Shown here: one piece after another, positions 19,226-26,681 of the stretch
Layout of the letters: every line of letters starts with the position of its first letter
Numbering within the stretch: the first letter of the stretch is position 1
From: a virus
Length of the DNA: 26,681 nucleotides
Virus record (IMG/VR): IMGVR_UViG_3300042507_002553
Location: 1-26,681 of that record
Strand: one strand, 5' to 3'
The notes under the pieces: model-generated
What the model was told of the DNA's origin: nothing
Database searches by the model: none
The model's input: the letters and a program-made list of their open reading frames with translations, nothing else
Made by a program: the position numbers and the translations under genes

Positions 19226-19609
19226 ATGAATAGAGATATTTTCGGTACAGATCCGTTTTATTTAGTTAGACAAGACGATCCCGATACGAGTCATGAAGCA
19301 GCGAGAGATGTAGATACAACCAAGTTAGAAAGAATGGTCTACGAAGCCATAAGGGGTTTCGGTGCAGACGGTTGTATTAGCGATAACGTAAGAGCGATTT
19401 ACCCGACATACCCATACAGTTCAATCACGGCTAGATACAGAGCGTTGCTTGACAGGGGTATGATCATAGACACCGGCATCCGTAAGCCGGGGAAATCAGG
19501 ACGCAACCAACGTGTCTTGGTAGCAACGTGTTGGATTCCAGAGGAGCAATTAAATGCCATACGTAAACAAGGCACGGCCATACAAGAAGGAATACAAGCA
19601 GCAGGTTGA
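19226..19609 (+). CDS. Winged-helix-like phage protein
   Basis: This is a 127-residue protein starting at the ATG at 19226, with AAGGAG just upstream. It opens with FYLVRQDDPDTSHEAARDVDTTKLE; the DDP-x-TSHEAA signature is frequent in phage proteins with a winged-helix fold. The following helices (VYEAIRGFGADGCISDNVRAIYP, SSITARYRALLDRGMIIDTG) and the strand RNQRVLVATCWI fit a winged helix. It probably binds DNA; its target is unknown. It overlaps the next gene by 56 bases. Confidence 0.75.
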   Translation: MNRDIFGTDPFYLVRQDDPDTSHEAARDVDTTKLERMVYEAIRGFGADGCISDNVRAIYPTYPYSSITARYRALLDRGMIIDTGIRKPGKSGRNQRVLVATCWIPEEQLNAIRKQGTAIQEGIQAAG

Positions 19610-19808
19610 GCGTGGCGAACACGAGAACCGCATGGAGCGCCAGCGTGCGAGGCGATCCTATGACAAGAAAGGTATTAGCCGAAAGGGTAAGGATATCGCC
19701 CACGTTAAGGCGCTATCCAAAGGTGGCAGTAACTCAACAGGAACTAAGTTGGAGCCACCTTCAAAAAACCGTTCTTTCCGTAGAACTTCTAGCGGTGCTA
19801 TGAAATAA
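19554..19808 (+). CDS. HNH-like protein
   Basis: This is an 84-residue very basic protein. The segment RRSYDKKGISRKGKDIAHVKALSKGGSNSTG, followed by PPSKNRSFRR, matches a small phage HNH-endonuclease-like family (DIAHV...GGSN...NRSF). The usual first His-Asp pair is reduced here to AHV, so activity is uncertain. It overlaps the previous gene by 56 bases, and GAGGAG precedes the ATG. It may act in packaging or replication, as HNH proteins do beside terminases and helicases (inference). Confidence 0.7.
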   Translation: MPYVNKARPYKKEYKQQVERGEHENRMERQRARRSYDKKGISRKGKDIAHVKALSKGGSNSTGTKLEPPSKNRSFRRTSSGAMK

Positions 19809-19964
19809 TGCACAAGGCGTGAGTGTGCTGCTGGGGAGTTTCTACCACCCACTTCTCCCCCCAATAACCGCGCCAGTTGACGATAGGGTTCGCTACCTTG
19901 CACATTCCCCCTAGGCGTCAACCGTCTGGCCCACGTTACGGGCTTTTAGTAACAAAGGTACAGT
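19809..19964 (+). other. Intergenic leader before the SNF2 helicase
   Basis: This 156-bp gap is the widest between 3821 and 26210. It contains GGGGAG/CTCCCC (19833-19838/19855-19860), a 16-base-loop hairpin with no T-tract, and a TTGACG (19877-19882) that has no good -10 box 17 bases on. It may hold a promoter or structured leader for the helicase genes, but nothing is decisive. Confidence 0.4.
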
Positions 19965-21551
19965 ATGCAAATAGTAGACAATGCAGCGGTGCAGATAACC
20001 GCATCCAATAATTTCGCTGCCGAAATCACAACCCGGCTAGAACGTAGCGAAATCCTCAAAGACAACAAACACAGTAAAGAAGTCCTGATCTGTTGGGATC
20101 ATGGCGAGATGAAAACTCTCGCTGAATACCTAGATCGTTACCTCCCTAACCCCAACGTGCCCAAGATCCCCTCGCCCATGCAGAGGGACTACGACTGGCC
20201 GGGTTTCTACAAACCTTTCGATCACCAACGCGACACGGCAGAGTTTCTGTCCCTGCGTCAACGAGCCTTCTGCTTTAACGAGGCCGGGACAGGCAAGACA
20301 TCAGCGGTGGTCTGGGCTGCTGACTACTTGATGAAACAGAACGTAATCAAGAAAGTACTAGTCATCTGCCCGTTGTCAATTATGTATTCAGCATGGCAAG
20401 CCGACATCTTTAAGACGGCAATGCACAGAACGTGTGGTGTCGCACACGGCTCATCTTCAAAGCGTAAGAAAATATTAGATGAGAACTTTGACTTTACGAT
20501 TATTAACTATGACGGCACAGCGGTCGTACTAGAAGACTTACAGCAAGCCAAGTTCGATCTCATCGTGATTGACGAGGCAAACGCTTATAAAAGTCCTAGC
20601 ACAAAGCGATGGAAGAACCTTGCCAAGTTGATTCAGGCAGACACATGGCTATGGATGTTGACGGGAACCCCTGCCGCACAGTCGCCGGTCGATGCGTTTG
20701 GATTAGCTAAATTGGTTAGTCCGGGGCGCGTTCCCAAGTTCTCAACCGCATGGCGTGATCGCGTCATGGTGCAGGTCAGTAAATTTAAATGGGTTCCGAA
20801 ACACGTGGCTACCGACGAGGTGTACCGTGCGCTACAACCAGCGGTTCGATATACCAAGAAGGAGTGTTTAGATCTTCCAGAAATTATTTACCAAACCCGA
20901 GACGTACAACTAAGTCCACAGGCGTCTAAGTATTACCATGCGTTAAAAAAGCAATTACTGATAGAAGCAGCCGGAGAGCAAGTCTCCGCCGTCAATGCGG
21001 CAGCGGCTCTTAATAAACTTCTACAGATATCTTCAGGTGCGGTGTACACCGACAAGCATGACGTTGTGCAGTTCGACATCGCGCCACGTTTAAATGCGCT
21101 CAAAGAAGTGCTTGAAGAAACTACCAACAAGGTTGTAGTATTTGTTCCGTTCCTTCATGCTATCGACATCGTTACGGAATTCCTGACGAAAGAAGGCATA
21201 ACGAACGAGGTAATAAACGGAAGTGTTTCAGCCCAGAATCGGCACGACGTTATCAACCGGTTCCAAACTGCGACAGATCCTAGAGTCCTAGTAATTCAGC
21301 CTCAATCTGCATCACACGGCGTAACGCTAACTGCTGCTGACACGGTTGTATTCTGGGCACCGGTAATGTCAGTAGAGACGTATCTACAGTGCATTGCTCG
21401 TATTGAGAGAGTAGGCCAAGTCAACAAAATGTCGGTGGTGCATCTGCGTGGATCGGAAGTTGAAAAGAAGATCTACACCATGCTCCAAGGCAAAGTTGAT
21501 GACCATCAAAAGTTAGTAGACCTGTACAAGCAGGAGTTGGAGGAAGTATGA
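19965..21551 (+). CDS. SNF2-family helicase
   Basis: This is a 528-residue superfamily 2 helicase/translocase. The N-terminal domain begins at about 80 (FDHQRDTAEFL) and carries Walker A EAGTGKT (106-112), motif II DEAN at 203-206, and motif III LTGTP. The C-terminal domain has motif V-like VLVIQPQSASHGVTLTAADTVVFW and motif VI YLQCIARIERVGQ. This is the SNF2/RapA arrangement. DEAN in place of DEAH is a small deviation. In phages such enzymes are thought to remodel DNA or strip proteins during replication. A short gap and leader precede it; GGTACAG lies before the ATG. It overlaps the next gene by four bases. Confidence 0.9.
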   Translation: MQIVDNAAVQITASNNFAAEITTRLERSEILKDNKHSKEVLICWDHGEMKTLAEYLDRYLPNPNVPKIPSPMQRDYDWPGFYKPFDHQRDTAEFLSLRQRAFCFNEAGTGKTSAVVWAADYLMKQNVIKKVLVICPLSIMYSAWQADIFKTAMHRTCGVAHGSSSKRKKILDENFDFTIINYDGTAVVLEDLQQAKFDLIVIDEANAYKSPSTKRWKNLAKLIQADTWLWMLTGTPAAQSPVDAFGLAKLVSPGRVPKFSTAWRDRVMVQVSKFKWVPKHVATDEVYRALQPAVRYTKKECLDLPEIIYQTRDVQLSPQASKYYHALKKQLLIEAAGEQVSAVNAAAALNKLLQISSGAVYTDKHDVVQFDIAPRLNALKEVLEETTNKVVVFVPFLHAIDIVTEFLTKEGITNEVINGSVSAQNRHDVINRFQTATDPRVLVIQPQSASHGVTLTAADTVVFWAPVMSVETYLQCIARIERVGQVNKMSVVHLRGSEVEKKIYTMLQGKVDDHQKLVDLYKQELEEV

Positions 21552-21946
21552 GTACAGATACAGATCAGTATGTCGAAGCGTATTTGTTAATACGCTCGGA
21601 GCGGGATAAGTTGCTCCGCGAGTATGAGGCAGCGGATGCCAAGTTGAAGGAAGACATGGCTAAGTTAGAAGCAGTCATGCTTGAGATGTGTAACGCAGTC
21701 AATGCCGATAGCATCAAGACAAAGCACGGCACGGTGATGAGGAAGTTAAACGAACGCTTCTTCTGTCAAGACTGGGAAAATTTCTACAAGTTCGTTTTAG
21801 ATAACGAAGCAGTTCAGTTGCTTGAGCGGCGCATCCATCAGAGCAACTTTAAGCAGTTCCTTTCGGAGACCGCGATGGATGGTCTACCGCCGGGAGTGAA
21901 TGTGATGCGTGAGTACGGTGTTTCAGTGCGTAAAGCCAGTAAGTGA
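21548..21946 (+). CDS. Conserved phage coiled-coil protein
   Basis: This is a 132-residue protein with an N-terminal coiled coil (YLLIRSERDKLLREYEAADAKLKEDMAKLEA). A NADSIKTKHGTVMRKLNERF segment and a helical C-terminal half (NFYKFVLDNEAVQLLERRIHQSNF) follow, ending in PPGVNVMREYGVSVRK. I have met this family as an uncharacterised protein beside phage helicases and ssDNA-binding proteins. A Gam-like role is a guess. Its fifth to seventh sense codons after DQYVE run through a one-mismatch copy of the dispersed palindrome (21578-21595). Confidence 0.75.
   Translation: MSTDTDQYVEAYLLIRSERDKLLREYEAADAKLKEDMAKLEAVMLEMCNAVNADSIKTKHGTVMRKLNERFFCQDWENFYKFVLDNEAVQLLERRIHQSNFKQFLSETAMDGLPPGVNVMREYGVSVRKASK
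21578..21595. repeat. Dispersed palindrome, intragenic variant
   Basis: GCGTATTTGTTAATACGC has one mismatch in the core (T for A). It lies 30 bases into the coiled-coil gene, far from the main cluster. It may be a real extra site or chance. Confidence 0.45.
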
Positions 21947-21953
21947 GGAATTT

Positions 21954-22832
21954 ATGAGTAACGATATCATTGCAAGTTTGAAGAGCGAACTCGCCCAGAT
22001 CCAAGGCGGGGTCGATGACGATACCCGTGCAGTTGCCGGTGGCGGTGGGCTGTCTAAGCGCATCTCTATCAAGGGCGGCGTGTTCCGCAAGATGGCCGGT
22101 GGTAAGGAGATTGGCTCCATCGAAGATCGCCACATGAATGTGATCTTTGTGAAGATGGCTCACGCCCCAAGCCGCACTTACTACACGGGTGCGTACAAGG
22201 AAGGTGAGAAGATTTCTCCGGTGTGTTGGTCGTCTGATTCCAAGACGCCTGATCCGGAAGTGAAGACTCCGCAAGCCTCTGCCTGTGACAAGTGTCAGTT
22301 CTCTGTTAAGGGTTCTGGTCAAGGTGGCAGCGGCTCGGCGTGTCGTCTGTCGTGGCGTACGGCTGTGGTTCTCCCGCAAGATCCGAACGGCGATGTCATG
22401 CAGTTGGTTCTCCCGGCTACTTCCTGCTTTGGTAAGGAAGAGGGCGGTAAGTATCCGTTCCGTCCATACATTCAGATGCTTGCCAATAACAACATTTCGG
22501 CAGGTCGTGTAATCACGAAGATGCAGTTTGACACCAAGTCACCTGTACCAAAGTTGCTGTTCTCGCCTATTGGCGTTGTCCCTCAAGAGGATGCTGAGGC
22601 CGTGCAACGTCAGAAGGAGACTAAGGCAGCGGAGAACGCTGTTAAGTTGACCGTGTATCAGCAGGATGAAGGCGAAGAGACTGTGGTCGTTGCTACGGCT
22701 ACGAGTGCTACGTTTAATCCGACTGAGGAGGCTGTTGCTGAACCCGTCGTTCGTGAGACCAAGAAGGCTGAACCGGCTGCGCCGTCTGGCGATGTGTCGG
22801 ATGTCATCAAGAAGTGGTCTAAGAAGGGTTGA
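21954..22832 (+). CDS. Putative single-stranded DNA-binding protein
   Basis: This is a 292-residue protein starting at the ATG at 21954 (GTGAGGAA upstream). The N-terminal half is beta-rich (RHMNVIFVKMAHAPSRTYYTG). It has a cysteine motif (ACDKCQFSVKGSGQGGSGSACR, then a further cysteine in ATSCFGK) that could bind zinc, and a WRTAVVLPQDPNGDVMQLVLPATS stretch. The C-terminal quarter is low-complexity and acidic, and ends in VIKKWSKKG. Phages commonly encode an uncharacterised protein of this type between helicase and primase; a zinc-containing ssDNA-binding protein with a disordered acidic tail is the most plausible role (inference). Confidence 0.65.
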   Translation: MSNDIIASLKSELAQIQGGVDDDTRAVAGGGGLSKRISIKGGVFRKMAGGKEIGSIEDRHMNVIFVKMAHAPSRTYYTGAYKEGEKISPVCWSSDSKTPDPEVKTPQASACDKCQFSVKGSGQGGSGSACRLSWRTAVVLPQDPNGDVMQLVLPATSCFGKEEGGKYPFRPYIQMLANNNISAGRVITKMQFDTKSPVPKLLFSPIGVVPQEDAEAVQRQKETKAAENAVKLTVYQQDEGEETVVVATATSATFNPTEEAVAEPVVRETKKAEPAAPSGDVSDVIKKWSKKG

Positions 22833-22835
22833 TCA

Positions 22836-23147
22836 ATGCCCCGCACGTATGGCGACAAGTTGCTACTTCAACTGCAACAGGCAGACGCTACTCTGTTAGG
22901 AGTACAACTTGGTCGCCTATGTGTTGAAGCGAACCTCCCCGTTGTATACGTAGCCGAAGCGTTGAATGTATCCCGTAATACGGTGCATTTATGGTTTAGG
23001 GGTCAGATGATGTACGAAGACAAGCGCAAGTTAGTCGAGGCTTTCATGCACCTTGTCAGGCAGGATATCGAGGCCGGTACACTCCCTGCACACAACCTTA
23101 AACAAGCGAAGGCATATATAGAGGAGATGCTTGGCCGAACTATTTGA
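22836..23147 (+). CDS. Helix-turn-helix DNA-binding protein
   Basis: This is a 103-residue protein. Residues about 28-55 (EANLPVVYVAEALNVSRNTVHLWFRGQ) form a good helix-turn-helix of the Cro/transposase type. The flanks are helical. Three bases separate it from the previous stop. Its own stop is followed in 16 bases by a Rho-independent terminator, so it closes this operon. It is the best candidate in the window for a regulator of the dispersed palindromes or the 22-bp palindrome (speculative). Confidence 0.75.
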   Translation: MPRTYGDKLLLQLQQADATLLGVQLGRLCVEANLPVVYVAEALNVSRNTVHLWFRGQMMYEDKRKLVEAFMHLVRQDIEAGTLPAHNLKQAKAYIEEMLGRTI

Positions 23148-23163
23148 GGTGCTACTCGTGGTT

Positions 23164-23192
23164 GGCGGGGTGGCTGTCGCCCCGCCTTTTTT
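23164..23192 (+). terminator. Rho-independent terminator before the primase gene
   Basis: GGCGGGG (23164-23170) pairs exactly with CCCCGCC (23180-23186), and a run of six T follows at once (23187-23192). It lies between the helix-turn-helix gene and the primase gene, whose ATG is only 20 bases further on. Confidence 0.85.
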
Positions 23193-23212
23193 ATCTAAGT
23201 GGGTTGGTGTTC

Positions 23213-26032
23213 ATGCGAAAACAATTTTACGAGAAAGTACTGCCCCCGCATGGCATCTACTGCGTTACCGAGATTGCTGTAGACAAGAAGGTAGTCAACC
23301 GGTTTGCAGAGAGCCTTGACGAGGTTGAGAACTTAGTTGAGCAAATAAATTCAGAAGGCAAGAACGTATTCATTGCCCTGAGTAATTTCAGCGGTCATAG
23401 TCGTATGGGCGACTATGCTGTGTCTTGTCGTTCCTTCTTTGTTGATTTAGATGTCAAGCCTGATAAGCCCGGTCATTACAGTAGTAAGGCTGAGGCAATC
23501 GAAGACCTAGATCATTTCCTGAAAGTTACGGAACTTCCCCCGCCGGTCGTCATCGACTCGGGTAACGGTATCCATGCGTATTGGCCGTTTGAAGAAGCTG
23601 TGCCGATTGCAGAGTGGAAGGCATATGCAGAGAAGTTTAAGCAACTCTGCCTAGATCATATGAAGATCGACCCGGTGGTGACGGCTGACATCACCCGGAT
23701 CATGCGTTGTCCTGAGACGCTGAACTTCAAAACCGATCCTCCGAACCCTACGAAGTTCCTGACAGAAGAGATCAATCAGTATGACTTCGCTGCCTTTAAA
23801 GATTATTTAGGTGAAGTGGAGTTATCAACCGGATCAATTCTTGATCTTGTGCCGAAGGGATTGGACGACGATACCCGGCAGATAGCTAAGTTTGACAACT
23901 TTGAAGTTACCTTCCAAGACATCGCTGAGATGAGTCTGGACGGTAGTGGTTGCAACCAGATCAGGAACGCCCTGATCAACTCCAAGACCCTGCCTGAACC
24001 TGTGTGGCACTCGGCGTTGTCTATCGCACGGCACTGCACGGATTGGGAGACTGCCATCCACTTGATGTCCGAGGATTACCCCGGATATAGCCCTGAAGCC
24101 ACACTTAGGAAAGCGAATGAAACGTTTGGTAAGCCGCATAGTTGCGAAATTTTCGCGCAGCGAAACCCCGGTGGATGTGACGGATGTCCTCATAAGGGAC
24201 GAATCACCAACCCACTTGCCATTGGAAGGAAGTTTGTTGCAGCCCCGGCAGAGGAAGTCACCGAGGAGGTCGCAGTTCGGGTCGAAGCGAATCCCCAAGA
24301 AGTTCCGCCATTTCCTAAAGCGATCCTACCCTATGTACGAGGACGAGCCGGGGGAGTTTACTACCTACCTCCCTCCGAAGAAGACGACGATGGAGTAAAG
24401 ATCCAGCCACAGCCGGTGCTGATATCGACTAATGAGTTCTTCCCCATCAAGCGTATGTACGGTGAGTCGGACGGTGAACTGTTCCTCGTTCGGATCAAAC
24501 TGCCTCACGAAGTCCGTGAGAAATACATCTCGATGGGCGAGGCCCAGTCTGTTGATAGTCTGAAAGACATTCTTGGCAAGGCCGGTATCGCACCGCCGAA
24601 CCAGAACCTATGGCCTAAGATCGTGGATTACATTATGAAATGGGCACACTACCTACAGAGCCAGAACGCTGCCGACAAAATCTGTCACCAGATGGGGTGG
24701 ACGGAAGGCAACGAATCGTTCTTGATTGGTGAGACCGAAGTCATTGGTAACGGGGTCACTCGCAGGGCGGCATCCAGTCCCCTAATACGCGACATATCCC
24801 GCCTCATGCGTCCGAAGGGTGACTTTCAGGTTTGGAAGGACTGCATCAATCAACTGAACCGCCCCGAGTTGGAGATGCAAGCGTTCGGTTTGTTTATCTC
24901 GTTTGGCTCCCCGCTGATGCGGTTTACATCCACAAACGGTATGACGTTCTGCTTCACGGGTACGTCAGGCGCAGCCAAGTCTGGGTCGCTCTATGCAGCA
25001 CTCTCTGTGTGGGGTGCGCCCAAGCCGCTGAGCGTGTACGAGTCTACGGACAACGCCTTTAACAGCCGTGCCATGTCGCTCAAGAACATCATGATGGGCA
25101 TGGACGAGATTCAGGAGAAGCCGCCTGAGCAGATATCGAAGCTGATCCACCTTGTCTCGCAAGGCAAGGGCAAGATGCGTATGCAGAGTTCGATTAACGC
25201 CGAGCGTGAGCAGCAGGAGATCGCCTCCATGCTGTGCTTGATGTCGTCGAACGTCTCACTGTACGACTTGATCTTCAATAAGAAAGCTAACGCAAGTGGC
25301 GAGATTATGCGTCTCTTGGAGTACGTGCTTGTCCCGCCGTCATTCCTGACTCTTGAGGTGGGTAAAGAAATCTTCGACCCACTGCATCGTAACCACGGTC
25401 ATGCCGGTGTTGCCTTCATGGATAAGCTCTTGACGATGGGCGACACGGAGATCCGTGCCCGTATTCAGAAGTGGAGTAAGCGTGTAACCGGTACGAAACT
25501 AGGTAGCAACGCAGCCTTCCGCTTCTACGAAACCGCTTTCAGTGCCATCTTTGCCGGTGCGGAGATTGCTAACGAGGCGGGTATTATTAACTTTGACATA
25601 GAAAGGATATTTGACAAAGTGATACTTGAAACAATCAAAGTCCGGGATAACACCCAGAAGAACAGCATCACAGACTATGAAGGCCTGATCGGTGAGTTCT
25701 TAAACGACCACTGGCGTAAGGGCACGTTGATCTTCGACGAAGGCCGGGTTGTGAACGAGCCGTTTGGTGAACTCGTAGCCCGTGTTGAGATCGGCAACTC
25801 GACGCAGTATGTCTCCAAGAATAAATTTAAGCAGTACCTGACCAGTCGTAGCGTAGGCACGGCTGAGTTTGAAAAAGCCTTGGAGAAATCGACCGTCAAG
25901 TTAGAGTCGAAGAAGATGCGCCTGTCTACTGGTTGGAAAGCCGGTATGACGACCCCACCTATTCATGTGTACGCATTCCAGTACGAAGTACCAAAAGAGT
26001 TGTTAGATGACAATAAAGGTAGTGGAGCCTGA
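23213..26032 (+). CDS. AEP-type primase fused to a DUF927-like ATPase
   Basis: This is a 939-residue replication enzyme. The N-terminal domain carries the primase-polymerase motifs SFFVDLD (D78, D80), SGNGIHAYW (H121) and ITRIMRCPETLNFK, as in archaeo-eukaryotic primases. The C-terminal part holds a Walker A-like GTSGAAKS (583-590), IMMGMDE (631-632 DE) and helical regions, typical of DUF927/helicase fusions. A proline- and acid-rich linker lies at about 345-400. I start at the ATG at 23213; an in-frame GTG at 23144 would place the terminator inside the gene and adds a non-protein-like extension. It would synthesise primers and unwind DNA for the polymerase. There is no strong Shine-Dalgarno. 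Confidence 0.88.
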   Translation: MRKQFYEKVLPPHGIYCVTEIAVDKKVVNRFAESLDEVENLVEQINSEGKNVFIALSNFSGHSRMGDYAVSCRSFFVDLDVKPDKPGHYSSKAEAIEDLDHFLKVTELPPPVVIDSGNGIHAYWPFEEAVPIAEWKAYAEKFKQLCLDHMKIDPVVTADITRIMRCPETLNFKTDPPNPTKFLTEEINQYDFAAFKDYLGEVELSTGSILDLVPKGLDDDTRQIAKFDNFEVTFQDIAEMSLDGSGCNQIRNALINSKTLPEPVWHSALSIARHCTDWETAIHLMSEDYPGYSPEATLRKANETFGKPHSCEIFAQRNPGGCDGCPHKGRITNPLAIGRKFVAAPAEEVTEEVAVRVEANPQEVPPFPKAILPYVRGRAGGVYYLPPSEEDDDGVKIQPQPVLISTNEFFPIKRMYGESDGELFLVRIKLPHEVREKYISMGEAQSVDSLKDILGKAGIAPPNQNLWPKIVDYIMKWAHYLQSQNAADKICHQMGWTEGNESFLIGETEVIGNGVTRRAASSPLIRDISRLMRPKGDFQVWKDCINQLNRPELEMQAFGLFISFGSPLMRFTSTNGMTFCFTGTSGAAKSGSLYAALSVWGAPKPLSVYESTDNAFNSRAMSLKNIMMGMDEIQEKPPEQISKLIHLVSQGKGKMRMQSSINAEREQQEIASMLCLMSSNVSLYDLIFNKKANASGEIMRLLEYVLVPPSFLTLEVGKEIFDPLHRNHGHAGVAFMDKLLTMGDTEIRARIQKWSKRVTGTKLGSNAAFRFYETAFSAIFAGAEIANEAGIINFDIERIFDKVILETIKVRDNTQKNSITDYEGLIGEFLNDHWRKGTLIFDEGRVVNEPFGELVARVEIGNSTQYVSKNKFKQYLTSRSVGTAEFEKALEKSTVKLESKKMRLSTGWKAGMTTPPIHVYAFQYEVPKELLDDNKGSGA

Positions 26033-26210
26033 GTGGATCTTCCCCTTTGAGGGTATGGCGGTTGGGGATAGTTTCTTTATCCCCACGCTGAAGATTCCAG
26101 AAATGCTGTACGTGATAGACTGCCGAGCCAAGGCCGCTCAAGTACGAGTGAAGGCTTATGCCTCGTCCAAGGAAGGACACCTCGGCGTTCGGGTCTGGCG
26201 TACCGCCTAG
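26007..26210 (+). CDS. Small conserved phage protein (67 aa)
   Basis: This is a 67-residue protein with WIFPFEGMAVGDSFFIPTLK, then a basic beta-strand AAQVRVKAYASSKEGHLGVRVWRTA. The F-P-F-x-x-M-x-V-G-D-S-F-F-I-P pattern is familiar from uncharacterised phage proteins of this size. It overlaps the primase gene by 26 bases, and its stop overlaps the leftward gene's stop (a shared CTAG). The GDSFFIP turn and basic strands suggest nucleic-acid binding, but this is inference. Confidence 0.75.
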   Translation: MTIKVVEPEWIFPFEGMAVGDSFFIPTLKIPEMLYVIDCRAKAAQVRVKAYASSKEGHLGVRVWRTA

Positions 26211-26681
26211 TCTTTCTTCTCTTCTTCTTTACTAAATATTCGCTTCAGTATCGGCGGGGGCGGTTCTTCAAACTCCTTGCTCAAGGCAGGACGCATCTTC
26301 GGCGGCGAGTAGATACCGAACGTGGACTGAGCACCGCGACTACGCCGCGTATTGTAAGAACTGATGATGCTTTCTGGCGTGATACGCATACCGTATTGTT
26401 TGACAGTCTCGTTTTCGTTGAACTTATCAATCGCAGCCTTGGCTTCCTTCTTGCCCTCATCGTCTTCGCTAATACGAGCCAAGTACATCCTATCGAGGAG
26501 AGCCTTCTTCCGGTTCTCCAGATCATTAATCTTCTTCGCCTTGTCCCCGGCGATTTCTGAACGACGCGCTACTTCAACAGGCGTAAAGCCAAGAGACTGC
26601 ATAAACAGTTCATACTTGTTGAAGTCATCGTATAGAACCTTCTTATCTCTAGTCAGCGCACCTTCCGTGTAGTACCGGTAC
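26207..26681 (-). CDS. C-terminal part of a large polyvalent/virion protein (LPD38-like)
   Basis: The reverse strand is open from the window edge to a stop at 26207. Reading continues upstream of the first ATG (26602) without a stop, so this is the C-terminal end of a gene that begins outside the window. The visible residues (YELFMQSLGFTPVEVARRSE, a long charged helix with NRKKALLDRMYLARISEDDEG, then KFNEN...ITPESIISS and a proline-rich tail) resemble the LPD38-type end of large polyvalent proteins in phage virions. The leftward direction matches the terminase genes at the other edge, and it converges on the replication genes with overlapping stops. Confidence 0.75.
   Translation of the reverse strand, partial: YRYYTEGALTRDKKVLYDDFNKYELFMQSLGFTPVEVARRSEIAGDKAKKINDLENRKKALLDRMYLARISEDDEGKKEAKAAIDKFNENETVKQYGMRITPESIISSYNTRRSRGAQSTFGIYSPPKMRPALSKEFEEPPPPILKRIFSKEEEKKD

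Noticed and set aside
22972-22986. Further palindrome copy around CCGTAATACGG in the HTH gene
   Set aside because: Only 11 bp, lacks the seven-base arms of the family and is probably chance coding sequence; single half-sites at 10584, 11580, 24783 and 26469 were rejected for the same reason.
23144-23212. N-terminal extension of the primase
   Set aside because: It would translate through the terminator hairpin and T-run, and the extra residues are not protein-like.
23834-24298. 154-residue reverse frame
   Set aside because: Complementary-strand shadow of the primase gene without start signals.

Overview
The window looks like the early/replication side of a tailed double-stranded DNA bacteriophage (Caudoviricetes). 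Its hallmark genes are a terminase large subunit, a family A DNA polymerase, a primase-helicase, an SNF2-type helicase, a Cas4/RecB-like nuclease and many short, tightly overlapping genes. No integrase, repressor gene, tRNA, insertion sequence or CRISPR array was seen. The host cannot be named. Two promoter-like sites that match the extracytoplasmic sigma-E consensus suggest a Gram-negative, proteobacterial-type host, and this is inference only.

Layout. At the left edge three genes run leftward (about 1-1245): a putative small terminase subunit, a zinc-ribbon protein and the N-terminal part of the large terminase. A regulatory gap (1246-1679) contains a 22-bp perfect palindrome, a G-quadruplex motif, an 18-bp dispersed palindrome and a sigma-E-like promoter. 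An isolated gene of unknown function (1680-2318) follows and ends in a strong terminator. Next come 1.5 kb without convincing genes (2319-3820). This stretch holds imperfect hairpin repeats, an array of eleven TGTTCCA/TGGAACA iteron-like repeats arranged around a large hairpin (candidate replication origin), two microsatellites, a second sigma-E-like promoter, and about 550 nt that look like a large structured RNA.

From 3821 to 26210 all genes run rightward. 3821-10507 is dominated by small proteins plus a three-part module: a DUF3150-like protein, a MoxR-type AAA+ ATPase and a metallopeptidase-like/VWA protein. 10528-12610 has a VRR-NUC nuclease, a DUF3310 protein and conserved small phage proteins. 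12607-15384 is a cargo-like block: a TPR plus GT9-like glycosyltransferase, a 2-oxoglutarate/Fe(II) oxygenase and an AT-rich gene of unknown function. 15391-26210 is the replication block: DNA polymerase A, Fe-S type PD-(D/E)XK nuclease, winged-helix and HNH-like proteins, SNF2 helicase, a putative ssDNA-binding protein, a helix-turn-helix protein and an AEP-type primase fused to a DUF927-like ATPase. At the right edge a leftward gene (C-terminal part of a probable large virion polyvalent protein) converges on this block. The rightward early region is therefore flanked on both sides by leftward packaging/virion genes.

The most unusual feature is a family of at least ten near-identical 18-bp palindromes (core CGTATTA-NN-TAATACG). 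They are scattered through 1.5-10.5 kb, mostly abutting stop codons or just upstream of stereotyped ribosome-binding sites. Together with the iteron/hairpin array, the candidate large RNA and the paired sigma-E-like promoters, they make 1.3-3.8 kb the most information-rich noncoding part of the window. All functional statements rest on motif reading without database searches.
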